NCBI RefSeq assembly: GCF_020386615.1
Contig: NZ_CP077769.1
Location: forward strand, 6,993,501-7,057,500
Reading direction: 5' to 3'
Origin: Chitinophaga pendula
GTDB lineage: Bacteria > Bacteroidota > Bacteroidia > Chitinophagales > Chitinophagaceae
Length of the DNA stretch: 64,000 nucleotides
The notes below the pieces were generated by a model. The model did not search any database. It was given only the letters and a program-made list of their open reading frames with translations, and was not told where the DNA came from. The position numbers were made by a program, and so were the translations under genes. Within the stretch, counting starts at the first letter, position 1. Each line of letters opens with the position of its first letter. Of this stretch, positions 54,569 to 62,983 are shown piece after piece.

Positions 54569-54631
54569 TTTAGAAATACTGTTAATGTTTATTTCAAAAC
54601 ATTATACATCAGACGATAGTTTATTTTTCTC

Positions 54632-54718
54632 CACTTCAGGTGCAAGAATTAATATCATTATCGTTGAAAATCTGACATCGCTTTCCCCTCATTCAATTTT
54701 ACCTATCTGATTACGTTC
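54632..54718 (-). pseudogene. Fragment of an xre regulator gene (copy 2)
   Basis: Matches 50153-50238 of the intact xre gene over about 87 bp, including the exact block TCTGACATCGCTTTCCCCTC. It corresponds to the C-terminal half of the helix-turn-helix and has no complete frame. Confidence 0.8.
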
Positions 54719-54751
54719 GTTATTAAATCTTGTAAATCCAATTTCCTAAAC

Positions 54752-55252
54752 ATGGAAAAACAGATAATATTTATAGTGTTTTTGGTTGGCTTATTTTTTT
54801 CAAGCGATGCGCAAAATATAGTTGCGACGAAGCAATTTGAGATAGTAGAGCTACCAAATTATTATAAGGCAAATGGTATCCTCTTTAAGGAACATTATCG
54901 TATAGGAATCGATATAAAAGACAACAGAGAAAGATATACGCCCTCCATCGAGGATATTGAAAAGGCAGAAGAAGTTTTTATTAACAAGTATAAGCAGTTA
55001 CAACATGCAAATATTGATGATAAAATTTCTTTCTGTTGTTGGGTTAGACAATACGTTGGCTTTATCGATAGTAAAGGCAGAAAAAATGTGATCCTCCAGC
55101 TAATCAATAACAAAAAGCCCGGTAAAATCAATCGGCTTTTAGGTAAAGGATGGGAGACAAATTTTGTCCTTATGTTGTCGGATAATTTTTATGCGGTGAG
55201 CGCTCGCTATAGAGTTAATATCGATACAGGAGAAATGACAACAGGGATATAA
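54752..55252 (+). CDS. Secreted hypothetical protein of the immunity island
   Basis: 166 residues. Signal peptide (MEKQIIFIVFLVGLFFSSDAQ) with cleavage after DAQ. Mature part has GKGWETNFVLMLSDNFYAVSARYR and an early FEIVELPNYYKANG. Family unknown. A periplasmic place could protect against a toxin delivered there. Followed by another xre relic 4 bp after the stop. Confidence 0.6.
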   Translation: MEKQIIFIVFLVGLFFSSDAQNIVATKQFEIVELPNYYKANGILFKEHYRIGIDIKDNRERYTPSIEDIEKAEEVFINKYKQLQHANIDDKISFCCWVRQYVGFIDSKGRKNVILQLINNKKPGKINRLLGKGWETNFVLMLSDNFYAVSARYRVNIDTGEMTTGI

Positions 55253-55256
55253 CTGA

Positions 55257-55303
55257 TCAAGTGCTGACATTAATTTAATAACTGTTTATAATCTGATTTC
55301 ATT
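55257..55303 (-). pseudogene. Fragment of an xre regulator gene (copy 3)
   Basis: TCAAGTGCTGACATTAATTT and the following bases match 50157-50203 of the intact xre gene with a few changes. Too short to code; the third xre-related piece in the island. Confidence 0.65.
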
Positions 55304-55336
55304 ATTCAGCCCTCGAACGTTATTAATCAATTAAGT

Positions 55337-55547
55337 ATGCAGAAGATTTTTTTTGATTTCAATAACTGTGATACGATGGGTAGAGTGCGTTTAAATACGA
55401 GGGGGAACTTCTGATGATCTAGATCGCTTAAATCTTAAACTTAAACAGGGGTTGAAATTGTTGCTATATGACGACGACGAATTGAAGGCAGTTGGGATTG
55501 TGGAGTTCTCTCTGGAAGGGAACATATGGGTTGCAAGTTTTGAATAG
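55337..55547 (+). pseudogene. Frameshifted immunity-like gene
   Basis: Reads MQKIFFDFNNCDTMGRVRLN in one frame, then breaks at GGGGG (55401-55405) and goes on in the next frame as DDLDRLNLKLKQGLKLLLYD and VEFSLEGNIWVASFE to TAG 55545. Removing one G restores a 69-residue protein. The repaired sequence resembles small Bacteroidota proteins that start FFDFNN and end in a WVA strand, seen near Rhs genes. Single-base insertion in a G run; mutation or base-calling error. Confidence 0.7.
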
Positions 55548-55669
55548 ATCATTTATGACATGTTGGTTAGCGCAGCATATTATACAGAAGTGGCTTAAAG
55601 ATTGGAACCTACAGAATAGATTAGAAAAGAACGAGTTATTTGGAGATAACAAAAAACATTATTCTAGGC

Positions 55670-55975
55670 ATGGGACATATTATCAGCTGGATATCAAATT
55701 GGTTATCGTCTCACTGTAATGGAGACTGGGAGCATGAATATGGAATGAAGATTGAGACTTTAGATAATCCTGGTTGGTCAGTTATAATAGACTTGGCTTT
55801 TACAGAGTTGGATCACTTGGATTTTGAAACAGATATGGTGGAGACTGATGATGCCGATTGGTATGTTTATAAGGTTAGAGACAAACAATACGTTGCGGCG
55901 GGCGATTTAACTAAATTAGAACTTTTATTGGAGAAGTTTAAAGAATTGGTTGAATCAAATCAAAAGGTAGATTAA
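55670..55975 (+). CDS. Immunity protein 53 (Imm53) family protein
   Basis: 101 residues from ATG 55670 (MGHIISWISNWLSSHCNGDW); an upstream ATG at 55640 is less likely. The block CNGDWEHEYGMKIETLDNPG followed by WSVIIDL is the signature of the Imm53 family of polymorphic-toxin immunity proteins, which are about 100 residues long. It neutralises a cognate Rhs-type toxin in the cytosol. No intact toxin gene precedes it, so it is an orphan kept perhaps for protection against neighbours. Confidence 0.88.
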   Translation: MGHIISWISNWLSSHCNGDWEHEYGMKIETLDNPGWSVIIDLAFTELDHLDFETDMVETDDADWYVYKVRDKQYVAAGDLTKLELLLEKFKELVESNQKVD

Positions 55976-56015
55976 TTGTATCCGATTCAACTGAGTCAAA
56001 CTGTAAATACATAAA

Positions 56016-56238
56016 ATGGATACATATACTTTCCTGATGGAATTTAAAGGGGGAACATATTAGTCAAATTAGAGCAATCAACTTGCAGGAAGCAAAGATA
56101 GGTTGGTGGAATAAGCTTAATACTGATGATATACCACACCTCTGTGAGAAAAGCCATATATAGATGTTAAATGAGTTTCATAATATAGAACCGATTCCTA
56201 TCAAAGGAATGATTATAATGAAGCAATGGATAAGATGA
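56016..56238 (+). pseudogene. Decayed immunity-like gene (frameshift and nonsense)
   Basis: Starts MDTYTFLMEFKG, breaks at GGGGG (56049-56053), continues in the shifted frame as ISQIRAINLQEAKIGWWNKL and PHLCEKSHI, meets an in-frame TAG at 56161 and goes on as MLNEFHNIEPIPIKGMII to TGA 56236. One extra G plus one nonsense change explain the damage. The next gene starts with ATGA overlap at 56235, which suggests former translational coupling. Confidence 0.65.
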
Positions 56239-56564
56239 AATTATTAATAACCTTTATTGTTATTGTTGGAGTCATTGGTGGTGGATTATATTGGATTGCT
56301 GCAAATGCAGGTAGGGAGAAAAAGATAAAAATCGAACAGTTAAATAAGGGCTATGGCTATGGGAAAGGAATCATTGTAGATAAAAAATTTTATAAAGGAC
56401 ATAGTATTGAAGTCAGATATCAGATAAGTGGGAAGGAATATACTTATAGTGGTGGATGGGACAAAAATCCACGTAACCTCAATGTAAGAGATTCAATAGA
56501 ATTTAAATATGCCTTGGATACTCCAGTGCAAATTATTACCGAATTGAATAATGAATATGAATAA
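56235..56564 (+). CDS. Small membrane protein, immunity-like
   Basis: 109 residues from ATG 56235, overlapping the stop of the decayed gene (an ATG at 56226 gives three more residues). One transmembrane helix at about 3-22 (LLITFIVIVGVIGGGLYWIA), then a small soluble domain (GYGYGKGIIVDKKFYKGHSI, VRYQISGKEYTYSGGW, IEFKYALDTPVQII). Proteins with a helix followed by such a DUF3592-like beta domain occur as immunity genes. Unknown function. Confidence 0.58.
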   Translation: MKLLITFIVIVGVIGGGLYWIAANAGREKKIKIEQLNKGYGYGKGIIVDKKFYKGHSIEVRYQISGKEYTYSGGWDKNPRNLNVRDSIEFKYALDTPVQIITELNNEYE

Positions 56565-56568
56565 CTAA

Positions 56569-56691
56569 GCTATAGAAAGTTTAGTTTGTTTGTTTCCGAA
56601 CAAAAATGGAGACATGTTATTTCACGAAAGATCTAAAGATCATAAAGGTGGGAAACGGATAAGGTATTATATAAGTATTTACCATGGATGA
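56569..56691 (+). pseudogene. Relic of an Rhs toxin C-terminus
   Basis: An open frame without start that ends NGDMLFHERSKDHKGGKRIR then YYISIYHG and TGA at 56689-56691. Its stop codon overlaps the ATG of the next gene (56684) by 8 nt, exactly as toxin and immunity genes overlap. The basic, aromatic tail looks like a toxin end rather than random sequence. No toxin family named. Confidence 0.55.
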
Positions 56692-57118
56692 GACAAAAGC
56701 GTTAGTAATAGAAAGTATAGGATCTGATGTTCTGACTGTTAAGTTATCAGAGATATTAAATTGCATTACTGATGGAGATCAATATGTGTGGTCGTTGTTA
56801 TGGATAACTGCGATTGGTAGTCCTGATGATCTATTAGTACTTGAATTTGAGGAGAAAATAAATAAATCTGCAAATGGTTGTATTCATGATTGGAAGGAAC
56901 TATTTGAATTATCATTTCGATTTCATCAAATTATTGAAATACTTATTATTGGAGCTTTAGACAGCTCTAAGTTACATAGATATACTTCAGATGAGGAAAT
57001 GTACGAGAGCTGCCACTTCGTTTTGGAGTTAGTAGATTCTTCATACTGGGAAGTACACACCAAAAGTGATATAGCTTTTAGAAAAATGAAAGCTGAATTA
57101 CCAGTATTAGTGCAATGA
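56684..57118 (+). CDS. Probable immunity protein overlapping a toxin relic
   Basis: 144 residues. Acidic, helical protein (VLTVKLSEILNCITDGDQYV, SPDDLLVLEFEEKINKSA, WKELFELSFRFHQIIEILII). Its start codon overlaps the stop of the toxin relic upstream, which is the main reason for calling it an immunity gene. No family recognised. Confidence 0.62.
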   Translation: MDETKALVIESIGSDVLTVKLSEILNCITDGDQYVWSLLWITAIGSPDDLLVLEFEEKINKSANGCIHDWKELFELSFRFHQIIEILIIGALDSSKLHRYTSDEEMYESCHFVLELVDSSYWEVHTKSDIAFRKMKAELPVLVQ

Positions 57119-57214
57119 AAATTAGGCTTTCGGTAGAAGAGCTTTGGTCTTCGTACCAGTTTTCTTATTGATGCTAACTTTGAGATATCAGCAAACCCAA
57201 TCCATATAAAAATC

Positions 57215-57813
57215 ATGAAAATTCTAATAATAGGGGCCAATGGAACGATTGGTAAAAGACTTACACCGATTTTAAAAGATCGTCACGACGTAATTACGGC
57301 AGCTAGAAATAGCGGCGATGTAAGAGTAGATGTGTCATCTGAGGATTCAATAAAAAGCATGTTCAATAGTCTAAAACACATTGATGCCTGCATTTGTATT
57401 GGTGCTTCTGGGCCAATGGATAATTTCTCAACACTTACTGAAAATAGCTTTTGGAAGATTTCAAAGGAAAGCTCTTTGGGCAAATGAACCTGGTGTTAAT
57501 TGGTCAGCATTATCTCAAAGACAATGGTTGTTTTACGCTTACATCAGGAATTTTTGCAGATATTCCGCATAAGGGTATTACGGGCGGAGCTGTCATAAGT
57601 GGCGCTTTACATAGTTTTGTCTTATCTGCATCCATAGAATTGCCAAGGGGACTACGAATTAACGTAGTAAGTCCAGGTATGGCAGAAGATTCGGCAAAGG
57701 ATTTCGGATACTTGTTCCCGAATTTAACGCCTGTGTCGATGAAAGACCTGACAGATGCGTATGAAAAAACTGTTGAGGAAAAGATCACAGGGCAAATATT
57801 GAGAGTATATTAA
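57215..57813 (+). pseudogene. Short-chain dehydrogenase gene with a frameshift
   Basis: First part MKILIIGANGTIGKRLTPIL carries the NAD(P)-binding GANGTIG; it breaks at the TTTT run 57449-57452 and resumes in another frame as EDFKGKLFGQMNLVLIGQHY, FTLTSGIFADIP, GGAVISGALHSFV and INVVSPG to the stop at 57811-57813. One extra T would give a continuous protein of about 199 residues, the length of this small SDR group. The catalytic Tyr-x-x-x-Lys is not evident (the place reads GAVISGALHSF), as in related small SDRs that lack it. It is not an immunity gene, and sits in the island as a passenger. Confidence 0.8.
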
Positions 57814-57847
57814 TAAAACTGCTACATCGAAAGGAGTTGAATATACG

Positions 57848-58207
57848 ATGAGCTGCAAATTGCGTAAGAAAAATATACAGTATATGTGGACACCTATTAC
57901 ATACGATGAATTATATAGTCAGATATTGGAGTTCGAGGAAACACAAACAGGAGAGTTATATAATTTTTGGCTTACCATAAAAATAGATCCGGCTAAATGG
58001 GAAGAAGAAGAATACGGGGCAGAAGGTAACGGTTTTTGGGTGGTGGCTTTAATCGGGAATAGAGTAATATGGTATAATGATATCGAAGAAGGCTTCAACA
58101 TATCCACGTACAAAAAGTATGGTACAATTGCTGAATATTGGTGTAACCAGGATAAACTATATATAGCAATAAACTCTCTTTGGAATGCTATAAAATTATG
58201 GACATAG
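57848..58207 (+). CDS. Immunity-like hypothetical protein
   Basis: 119 residues from ATG 57848, or 107 from Met13 (57884, MWTPITYDELYSQILEFEE), which is the more natural start. Contains LYNFWLTIKIDPAKW, GFWVVALIGNRVIWYNDIEE and FNISTYKKYGTIAEYWCNQD. The FWVVAxxGxxVxWYNDIEEGFN pattern recurs in Rhs-linked small proteins, from memory. Last gene of the AT-rich island before core DNA resumes. Confidence 0.6.
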   Translation: MSCKLRKKNIQYMWTPITYDELYSQILEFEETQTGELYNFWLTIKIDPAKWEEEEYGAEGNGFWVVALIGNRVIWYNDIEEGFNISTYKKYGTIAEYWCNQDKLYIAINSLWNAIKLWT

Positions 58208-58312
58208 TTTATTCCCTCCCTCTCTTTGTTCAATTACACACCTGAACATATTCTGCATTACTCCCTCGCTGACTTACAATTTTAGTTACGTTACGATATT
58301 TCAGACTCCCCC

Positions 58313-58347
58313 AAAAAAGCAATGGCGGCTAGAAAATAGCCGCCATT
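58313..58347 (-). terminator. Terminator of the POT transporter gene
   Basis: Perfect 11-bp arms (58321-58331 and 58337-58347) with a GAAAA loop; on the minus strand GCTTTTTT follows. It starts 27 nt after the transporter stop codon and marks the edge of the toxin island. Confidence 0.88.
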
Positions 58348-58373
58348 GTTATAATAATATGAAAATAAATCGC

Positions 58374-60083
58374 TTATCTCACACCATGCATGCCTCTTTT
58401 CAGCAGGCCGGTCAGCAGGAACAGCAATACAGCTGCTGCACCTGGCAGGATGACGAATACCATGAAGAATTCGTACAGGTTATGGATGGTGAAGCCTACG
58501 AAGGTAGGGTAGTGAGTAGGCAGTTTCAGTGTTTTCAGTTGTTCCAGCTGAGCAGCGGTAGCGGAGATGGTACCATCAAGGATACCTTGCAGGTCGATGC
58601 CGGCTTTGGAGGCGGCAGCGTATTTATCGCCGGTAGGCGGCAGCAGGGCGCCGAGGGTACCTGCCAGTGCGTAGCCGGCAGCGTTGGCGAGGAACCATAC
58701 GCCCATCAGCAGGGAGGCAAAACGGCGGGGGGCCAGTTTGGATACCAGGGACAAGCCGATGGGTGACAGGCAAAGTTCACCCATGGTATGGAACAGGTAC
58801 ATGATGATGAGCCAGATAACACCCATTTTATCGTTGTTACCCAGGCCTTTCACCTGTAAGGCGATGATAAAGTAACCGAATGCCAGTAATCCGAGGCCGA
58901 TGGATTGTTTCATCGGGGAGATAGGCTCCAGGTTACGTTTCTGCAGCTGCATCCACAGGAAGCTGAAAGGTAATGCCAGCACGATGATGAAGATGGAGTT
59001 GGCATTTTGTATGAAGCTGGGAGGCATATCCCAGCCGAGAAGGCGGCGATCTGTCTGGTAGTCGGCGATGAAGGTGAGGGAAGACCCTGCCTGTTCGAAG
59101 CAGGCCCAGAAGAATATCACGAAGAAGGCGACTGCGTACATGACGAGGATGCGGTGGCGTTCAACGGTGGTGATGGATTTATCGGTCATGATCAGCACTG
59201 CCAGAGAGATACCGGAGGCGTAGATGAACGGATATACCCAGGATTTGATCGGGTTGGCGTCAGCGCTGAGGAAGTGTATACCGAGGAACAGTACGACCAT
59301 CAGTACAGCTACGCTGATGATGGAGGTAGTGGTAAAGTGGGCTTTGTCGGCCTCACCGTCGGTGCTGACAGTAGTATTGGAAAAGGCTGGTTTGCCGCCG
59401 ATGGGTTTACCATCCGGGGCTACCACATATTTATTCTTCAGGAAGTGGAACATAACGGTACCGATCAGCATGGCAAGACCGGCGGCCAGGAAGCCCCATT
59501 TGAAGGCAGATACGATACGAACGTCATTTACTTTCACGTCGCCCAGCAGGGGGCAGATGGTCATACCCAGGGTGGCGCCTACGTTGATACCCATGTAGAA
59601 GATGGTGAAAGCCGAATCCAGGCGGTTGTCGCCTTTGGGATACAGCTGCCCTACCATAGAGGAGATGTTGGGTTTGAAGAAGCCGTTGCCGATGATGATC
59701 ACGAACAAGGCTGCCCACATGACCAGTTTACCGGTATCTATGCTGCCTTCATATACGGTGGCGCTGGCAAACATCATGAGCTGCCCGATCGCCATGATCA
59801 GACCTCCCAGGATGATACAGTTGCGGTTGCCTAAGTAACGGTCGGAGATATAGCCCCCAAACATGGGGGTGAGATAGCTAAGGCCCAGGAAGCCGCCGTA
59901 GATGATGGATGAGTCGGCCTCTGAAAAAGCCAGTGCATTTACCAGGAAGAGGGTCAGTAAAGCCCTCATACCATAAAAGTTGAATCGCTCCCACATTTCC
60001 GTGGTAAATAATACAGCAAGGCCCTTAGGATGTCCTTTTTCCGAGACAGCCGGAGCTGCTGATGGCACAGCAGTCGTATTCAT
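58374..60083 (-). CDS. POT/PTR family proton-dependent peptide transporter
   Basis: 569 residues with about 12-14 membrane helices. It imports di- and tripeptides with protons at the inner membrane. Family signatures: FTTEMWERFNFYGMRALLTLF (the ExxER region; here EMWERF), GNGFFKPNISSMVGQLYP, and SAFTIFYMGINVGATLG. Near the middle the usual CFWACFEQAGSSL-type segment is visible as FFWACFEQAGSSLTF. A helix pair with an extended loop before residue 300 fits bacterial POTs. Divergent from purD; terminator behind. Confidence 0.95.
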   Translation of the reverse strand: MNTTAVPSAAPAVSEKGHPKGLAVLFTTEMWERFNFYGMRALLTLFLVNALAFSEADSSIIYGGFLGLSYLTPMFGGYISDRYLGNRNCIILGGLIMAIGQLMMFASATVYEGSIDTGKLVMWAALFVIIIGNGFFKPNISSMVGQLYPKGDNRLDSAFTIFYMGINVGATLGMTICPLLGDVKVNDVRIVSAFKWGFLAAGLAMLIGTVMFHFLKNKYVVAPDGKPIGGKPAFSNTTVSTDGEADKAHFTTTSIISVAVLMVVLFLGIHFLSADANPIKSWVYPFIYASGISLAVLIMTDKSITTVERHRILVMYAVAFFVIFFWACFEQAGSSLTFIADYQTDRRLLGWDMPPSFIQNANSIFIIVLALPFSFLWMQLQKRNLEPISPMKQSIGLGLLAFGYFIIALQVKGLGNNDKMGVIWLIIMYLFHTMGELCLSPIGLSLVSKLAPRRFASLLMGVWFLANAAGYALAGTLGALLPPTGDKYAAASKAGIDLQGILDGTISATAAQLEQLKTLKLPTHYPTFVGFTIHNLYEFFMVFVILPGAAAVLLFLLTGLLKRGMHGVR

Positions 60084-60357
60084 AGCGGGTGATTTTGTTG
60101 TTTGTTTTAAGGTTTAGTCCAGTGTTTAAATGTGGCAAGTTAAATAAATTCAGGTTTACCACTAAAAAAATGCACTATATGCCCGGATTTTGACCTTTCT
60201 TTGCAAAAAATTTGTCCGGGGCCCTCAGGCCTTCGCCGACAGTTCACCATCCACATGTTTTAAGTTTCACGGGGCAGGCAATACAAGCAGATCGGCAAAA
60301 GGCGAAACTTGTAAATTCGGATTGTTATTTATAGGGATTAGGAATTTAGCACTAGCA

Positions 60358-61635
60358 ATGAAAATATTACTCTTAGGCAGCGGTGGACGCGAACATGCAT
60401 TAGCCTGGAAAATGTCGCAAAGCCCTCTTTGTACACATTTGTTTATAGCCCCCGGTAATGCCGGCACGGCACAGTATGGCCAAAATTTAGACTTCGGCGT
60501 ATCTGCTTTCAGCCAGATCAAGGATTGCTGTTTGTCCGAACAGATAGACCTCGTAGTACCCGGATCGGAAGAATCCCTCGTAAACGGCATCTACGATTTC
60601 TTCCAATCGGACGCGGCATTGGCGCACATCCCGGTAATGGGGCCCTCTGAATACGGTGCCCGCCTGGAAGGTAGTAAAGCCTTTGCCAAACAGTTCATGG
60701 AGCGCCATAACATCCCTACCGCTGCCTATCGTGAGTTTGACGAGACGACCTACGAAGATGGAGTAGCCTACCTGCGCCAGCATAGCCTGCCTATCGTACT
60801 CAAAGCCGATGGCCTGGCTGCCGGTAAAGGGGTGGTGATCCTAAGCGACCATGAAGCTGCTGTAGCGGAGTTCACCCAGATGATCAAAGAAGCCAAATTC
60901 GGCGATGCCAGCCGTAAAGTGGTGATAGAGCAGTTCCTGACAGGTATCGAACTATCCGTATTTGTGATCACCGACGGCAAAAACTACCAGATATTACCCA
61001 CCGCAAAAGACTATAAAAGGATAGGAGAAGGCGATACCGGCCTAAACACCGGCGGTATGGGTGCCGTATCCCCCGTACCCTTTGCCGACCAGCAGTTCAT
61101 GTCGCTGGTAGAGCAGCAGGTGATCAAACCTACCGTAGATGGCCTGGCAGCAGAAAAGATCGCCTATAAAGGATTTATCTTCTTCGGCCTGATCAATGTA
61201 GACGGCGCACCGTTTGTCATCGAATACAACTGCCGTATGGGCGATCCCGAGACAGAAGTGGTGATGCCAAGACTGCAAAACGACCTGGTGGAACTCTTCC
61301 AGGCAGTAGAACAAGGAAAGCTGGCAGAAGTGCAGATAGTAGAAGATCCCCGTGCAGCCGTAACCATCATGCTGGTATCCCAGGGATATCCGGAAGCCTA
61401 CGAGAAAGGAAAAGAGATCAGCAATATACCGGCGCCCACTCGCGACCAGATCGTGTTCCACGCCGGCACAAAAGCCAACGGAGCAGCTATCCTGACCAAT
61501 GGAGGCAGGGTGCTGGCTATCACATCTCTGGCAGAGAGTTTGCAGGTAGCGCTGTCACATAGCCGCCAAACCGCCGAAACGATCACATTCGATGGTAAAC
61601 AGTACCGTCGCGATATCGGCTATGAGTTTCAATGA
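60358..61635 (+). CDS. purD: Phosphoribosylamine-glycine ligase (GAR synthetase)
   Basis: 425 residues from ATG 60358 (MKILLLGSGGREHALAWKM); upstream codons in the same frame are not coding. It joins glycine to phosphoribosylamine, the second step of purine synthesis. ATP-grasp features in order: GSGGREHALAW, GPSEYGARLEGSKAFAKQFM, LKADGLAAGKGVVI, EQFLTGIELSVFVITDG, GDTGLNTGGMGAVSPVP, and YNCRMGDPETEVVMPRL. Length is normal. It is the only purine gene here. Confidence 0.97.
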   Translation: MKILLLGSGGREHALAWKMSQSPLCTHLFIAPGNAGTAQYGQNLDFGVSAFSQIKDCCLSEQIDLVVPGSEESLVNGIYDFFQSDAALAHIPVMGPSEYGARLEGSKAFAKQFMERHNIPTAAYREFDETTYEDGVAYLRQHSLPIVLKADGLAAGKGVVILSDHEAAVAEFTQMIKEAKFGDASRKVVIEQFLTGIELSVFVITDGKNYQILPTAKDYKRIGEGDTGLNTGGMGAVSPVPFADQQFMSLVEQQVIKPTVDGLAAEKIAYKGFIFFGLINVDGAPFVIEYNCRMGDPETEVVMPRLQNDLVELFQAVEQGKLAEVQIVEDPRAAVTIMLVSQGYPEAYEKGKEISNIPAPTRDQIVFHAGTKANGAAILTNGGRVLAITSLAESLQVALSHSRQTAETITFDGKQYRRDIGYEFQ

Positions 61636-61877
61636 TACACCGGGTTACACCGCATGTGAGCAAGACACTTATCAGGCAAATTTGTGAAGGTAGACAATTA
61701 AATCAGGTGTTCAGCGTTTTGCCAGACAGAGTGATCTGTACAGGGTAAATACCCATCCGAAACAATAAACAAGATTTTTTAATATTTAAGTATGTAATTG
61801 CGGGGTCATCCGGTTTTTGCATCGTATATTCGTTGGAAATATTCATTTTTGCATCATAATATTTGACCGTATCAACA
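61636..61877. other. Intergenic region upstream of mreB
   Basis: 242 bp. Only a near-consensus promoter for mreB (below) was recognised; no terminator for purD with a clear T-tract was seen. Confidence 0.4.
61858..61865 (+). promoter_or_regulatory. Possible -7 promoter element of mreB
   Basis: AATATTTG matches TAnnTTTG at 7 of 8 positions, with TTG 22 nt further upstream, and ends 12 nt before the ATG. It overlaps the in-frame TTG at 61863. Confidence 0.4.
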
Positions 61878-62900
61878 ATGGGATTTTTTAATTTTTTAAC
61901 GCAGGAGATAGCGATAGACTTAGGGACAGCAAATACGCTGATCATACACAATGACCAGGTGGTGGTGGATGAGCCTTCCATTGTGGCCATAGAGCGTGCA
62001 AGCGGTAAAATAGTGGCCGTCGGTAAGAAGGCCATGATGATGCATGAAAAGACGCATGAATACCTGCGCACCATCCGCCCATTGAAAGATGGCGTGATCG
62101 CAGACTTCAATGCGGCTGAAGGGATGCTGAGAGAGCTGATTAAAATGGTGTATCCTAAAAAGCCTCTTTTCGCACCCAGCTGGCGGATGGTGATATGTAT
62201 CCCTTCCAGCATCACAGAAGTAGAAAAAAGAGCCGTGCGTGACTCAGCAGAGCAGGCCGGCGCCAAAGAGGTATACCTCATACATGAACCCATGGCTGCG
62301 GCCCTCGGTATAGGCATCGATGTAGAAGAGCCTGTAGGTAACATGATCATCGACATCGGTGGCGGTACTACCGGTATCTCCGTAATCGCCCTGGCAGGTA
62401 TCGTCTGCGACCAGAGCATCCGTATCGCCGGTGATGAATTCACCGCCGATATCATGGAAGCCCTCCGCCGATACCATAGCTTACTGATCGGTGAGCGTAC
62501 CGCCGAACAGATCAAGATCCAGATCGGCTCTGCCCTCAAAGAACTGGATAACCCACCAGATGACGTACCCGTAAATGGTCGTGACCTGGTAACCGGTATC
62601 CCCAAACAGATCATGGTATCTTACCAGGAGATCGCCGAGGCACTGGATAAGTCCATCTTTAAGATAGAAGAAGCCATCCTGAAAGCGCTGGAAACAACGC
62701 CGCCCGAGCTGGCTGCAGATATCTACCGCAGAGGCCTCTACCTGACCGGTGGTGGTGCCCTGCTCCGTGGCCTGGACAAACGCCTGGCCCAAAAGATCAA
62801 ACTGCCCGTGCATGTTGCAGACGATCCGCTGCGCGCAGTGGTGAGAGGCACCGGCATCGCGTTGAGACACGTAGGGAAGTATCCTTTCCTGATGCAATAA
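61878..62900 (+). CDS. mreB: Rod shape-determining protein MreB
   Basis: 340 residues from ATG 61878. Actin-like ATPase that forms filaments on the inner membrane and guides side-wall synthesis. Visible parts: MGFFNFLTQEIAIDLGTANT (phosphate 1 loop, residues 13-20), VCIPSSITEVEKRAV-like segment reading MVICIPSSITEVEKRAVRDS, HEPMAAALGIGIDVEEP, IDIGGGTTGISVIAL (phosphate 2) and LTGGGALLRGLD (adenosine loop). Length is usual. It heads the mreBCD operon; a 10-bp hairpin lies between it and mreC. Confidence 0.97.
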   Translation: MGFFNFLTQEIAIDLGTANTLIIHNDQVVVDEPSIVAIERASGKIVAVGKKAMMMHEKTHEYLRTIRPLKDGVIADFNAAEGMLRELIKMVYPKKPLFAPSWRMVICIPSSITEVEKRAVRDSAEQAGAKEVYLIHEPMAAALGIGIDVEEPVGNMIIDIGGGTTGISVIALAGIVCDQSIRIAGDEFTADIMEALRRYHSLLIGERTAEQIKIQIGSALKELDNPPDDVPVNGRDLVTGIPKQIMVSYQEIAEALDKSIFKIEEAILKALETTPPELAADIYRRGLYLTGGGALLRGLDKRLAQKIKLPVHVADDPLRAVVRGTGIALRHVGKYPFLMQ

Positions 62901-62919
62901 TATTTGAAAATCCACCCCC

Positions 62920-62953
62920 CCCGGTATACAGGCGCCAGCGCAGGTATACCGGG
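62920..62953. repeat. Hairpin in the mreB-mreC gap
   Basis: CCCGGTATAC (62920-62929) and GTATACCGGG (62944-62953), 14-nt loop, no T-tract. Might tune the mreB to mreC transcript ratio by processing or pausing. Confidence 0.5.
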
Positions 62954-62983
62954 ACATGGAATCTCCAAATTAAGATCTAACAG

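Noticed and set aside
55492..55719. 75-residue frame overlapping the Imm53 gene start, ending with KHYSRHGTYYQLDIKL
   Set aside because: It could be another toxin tail, but it has no recognisable core, runs through the end of a decayed gene and overlaps Imm53 by about 50 nt; not enough to list as a gene.
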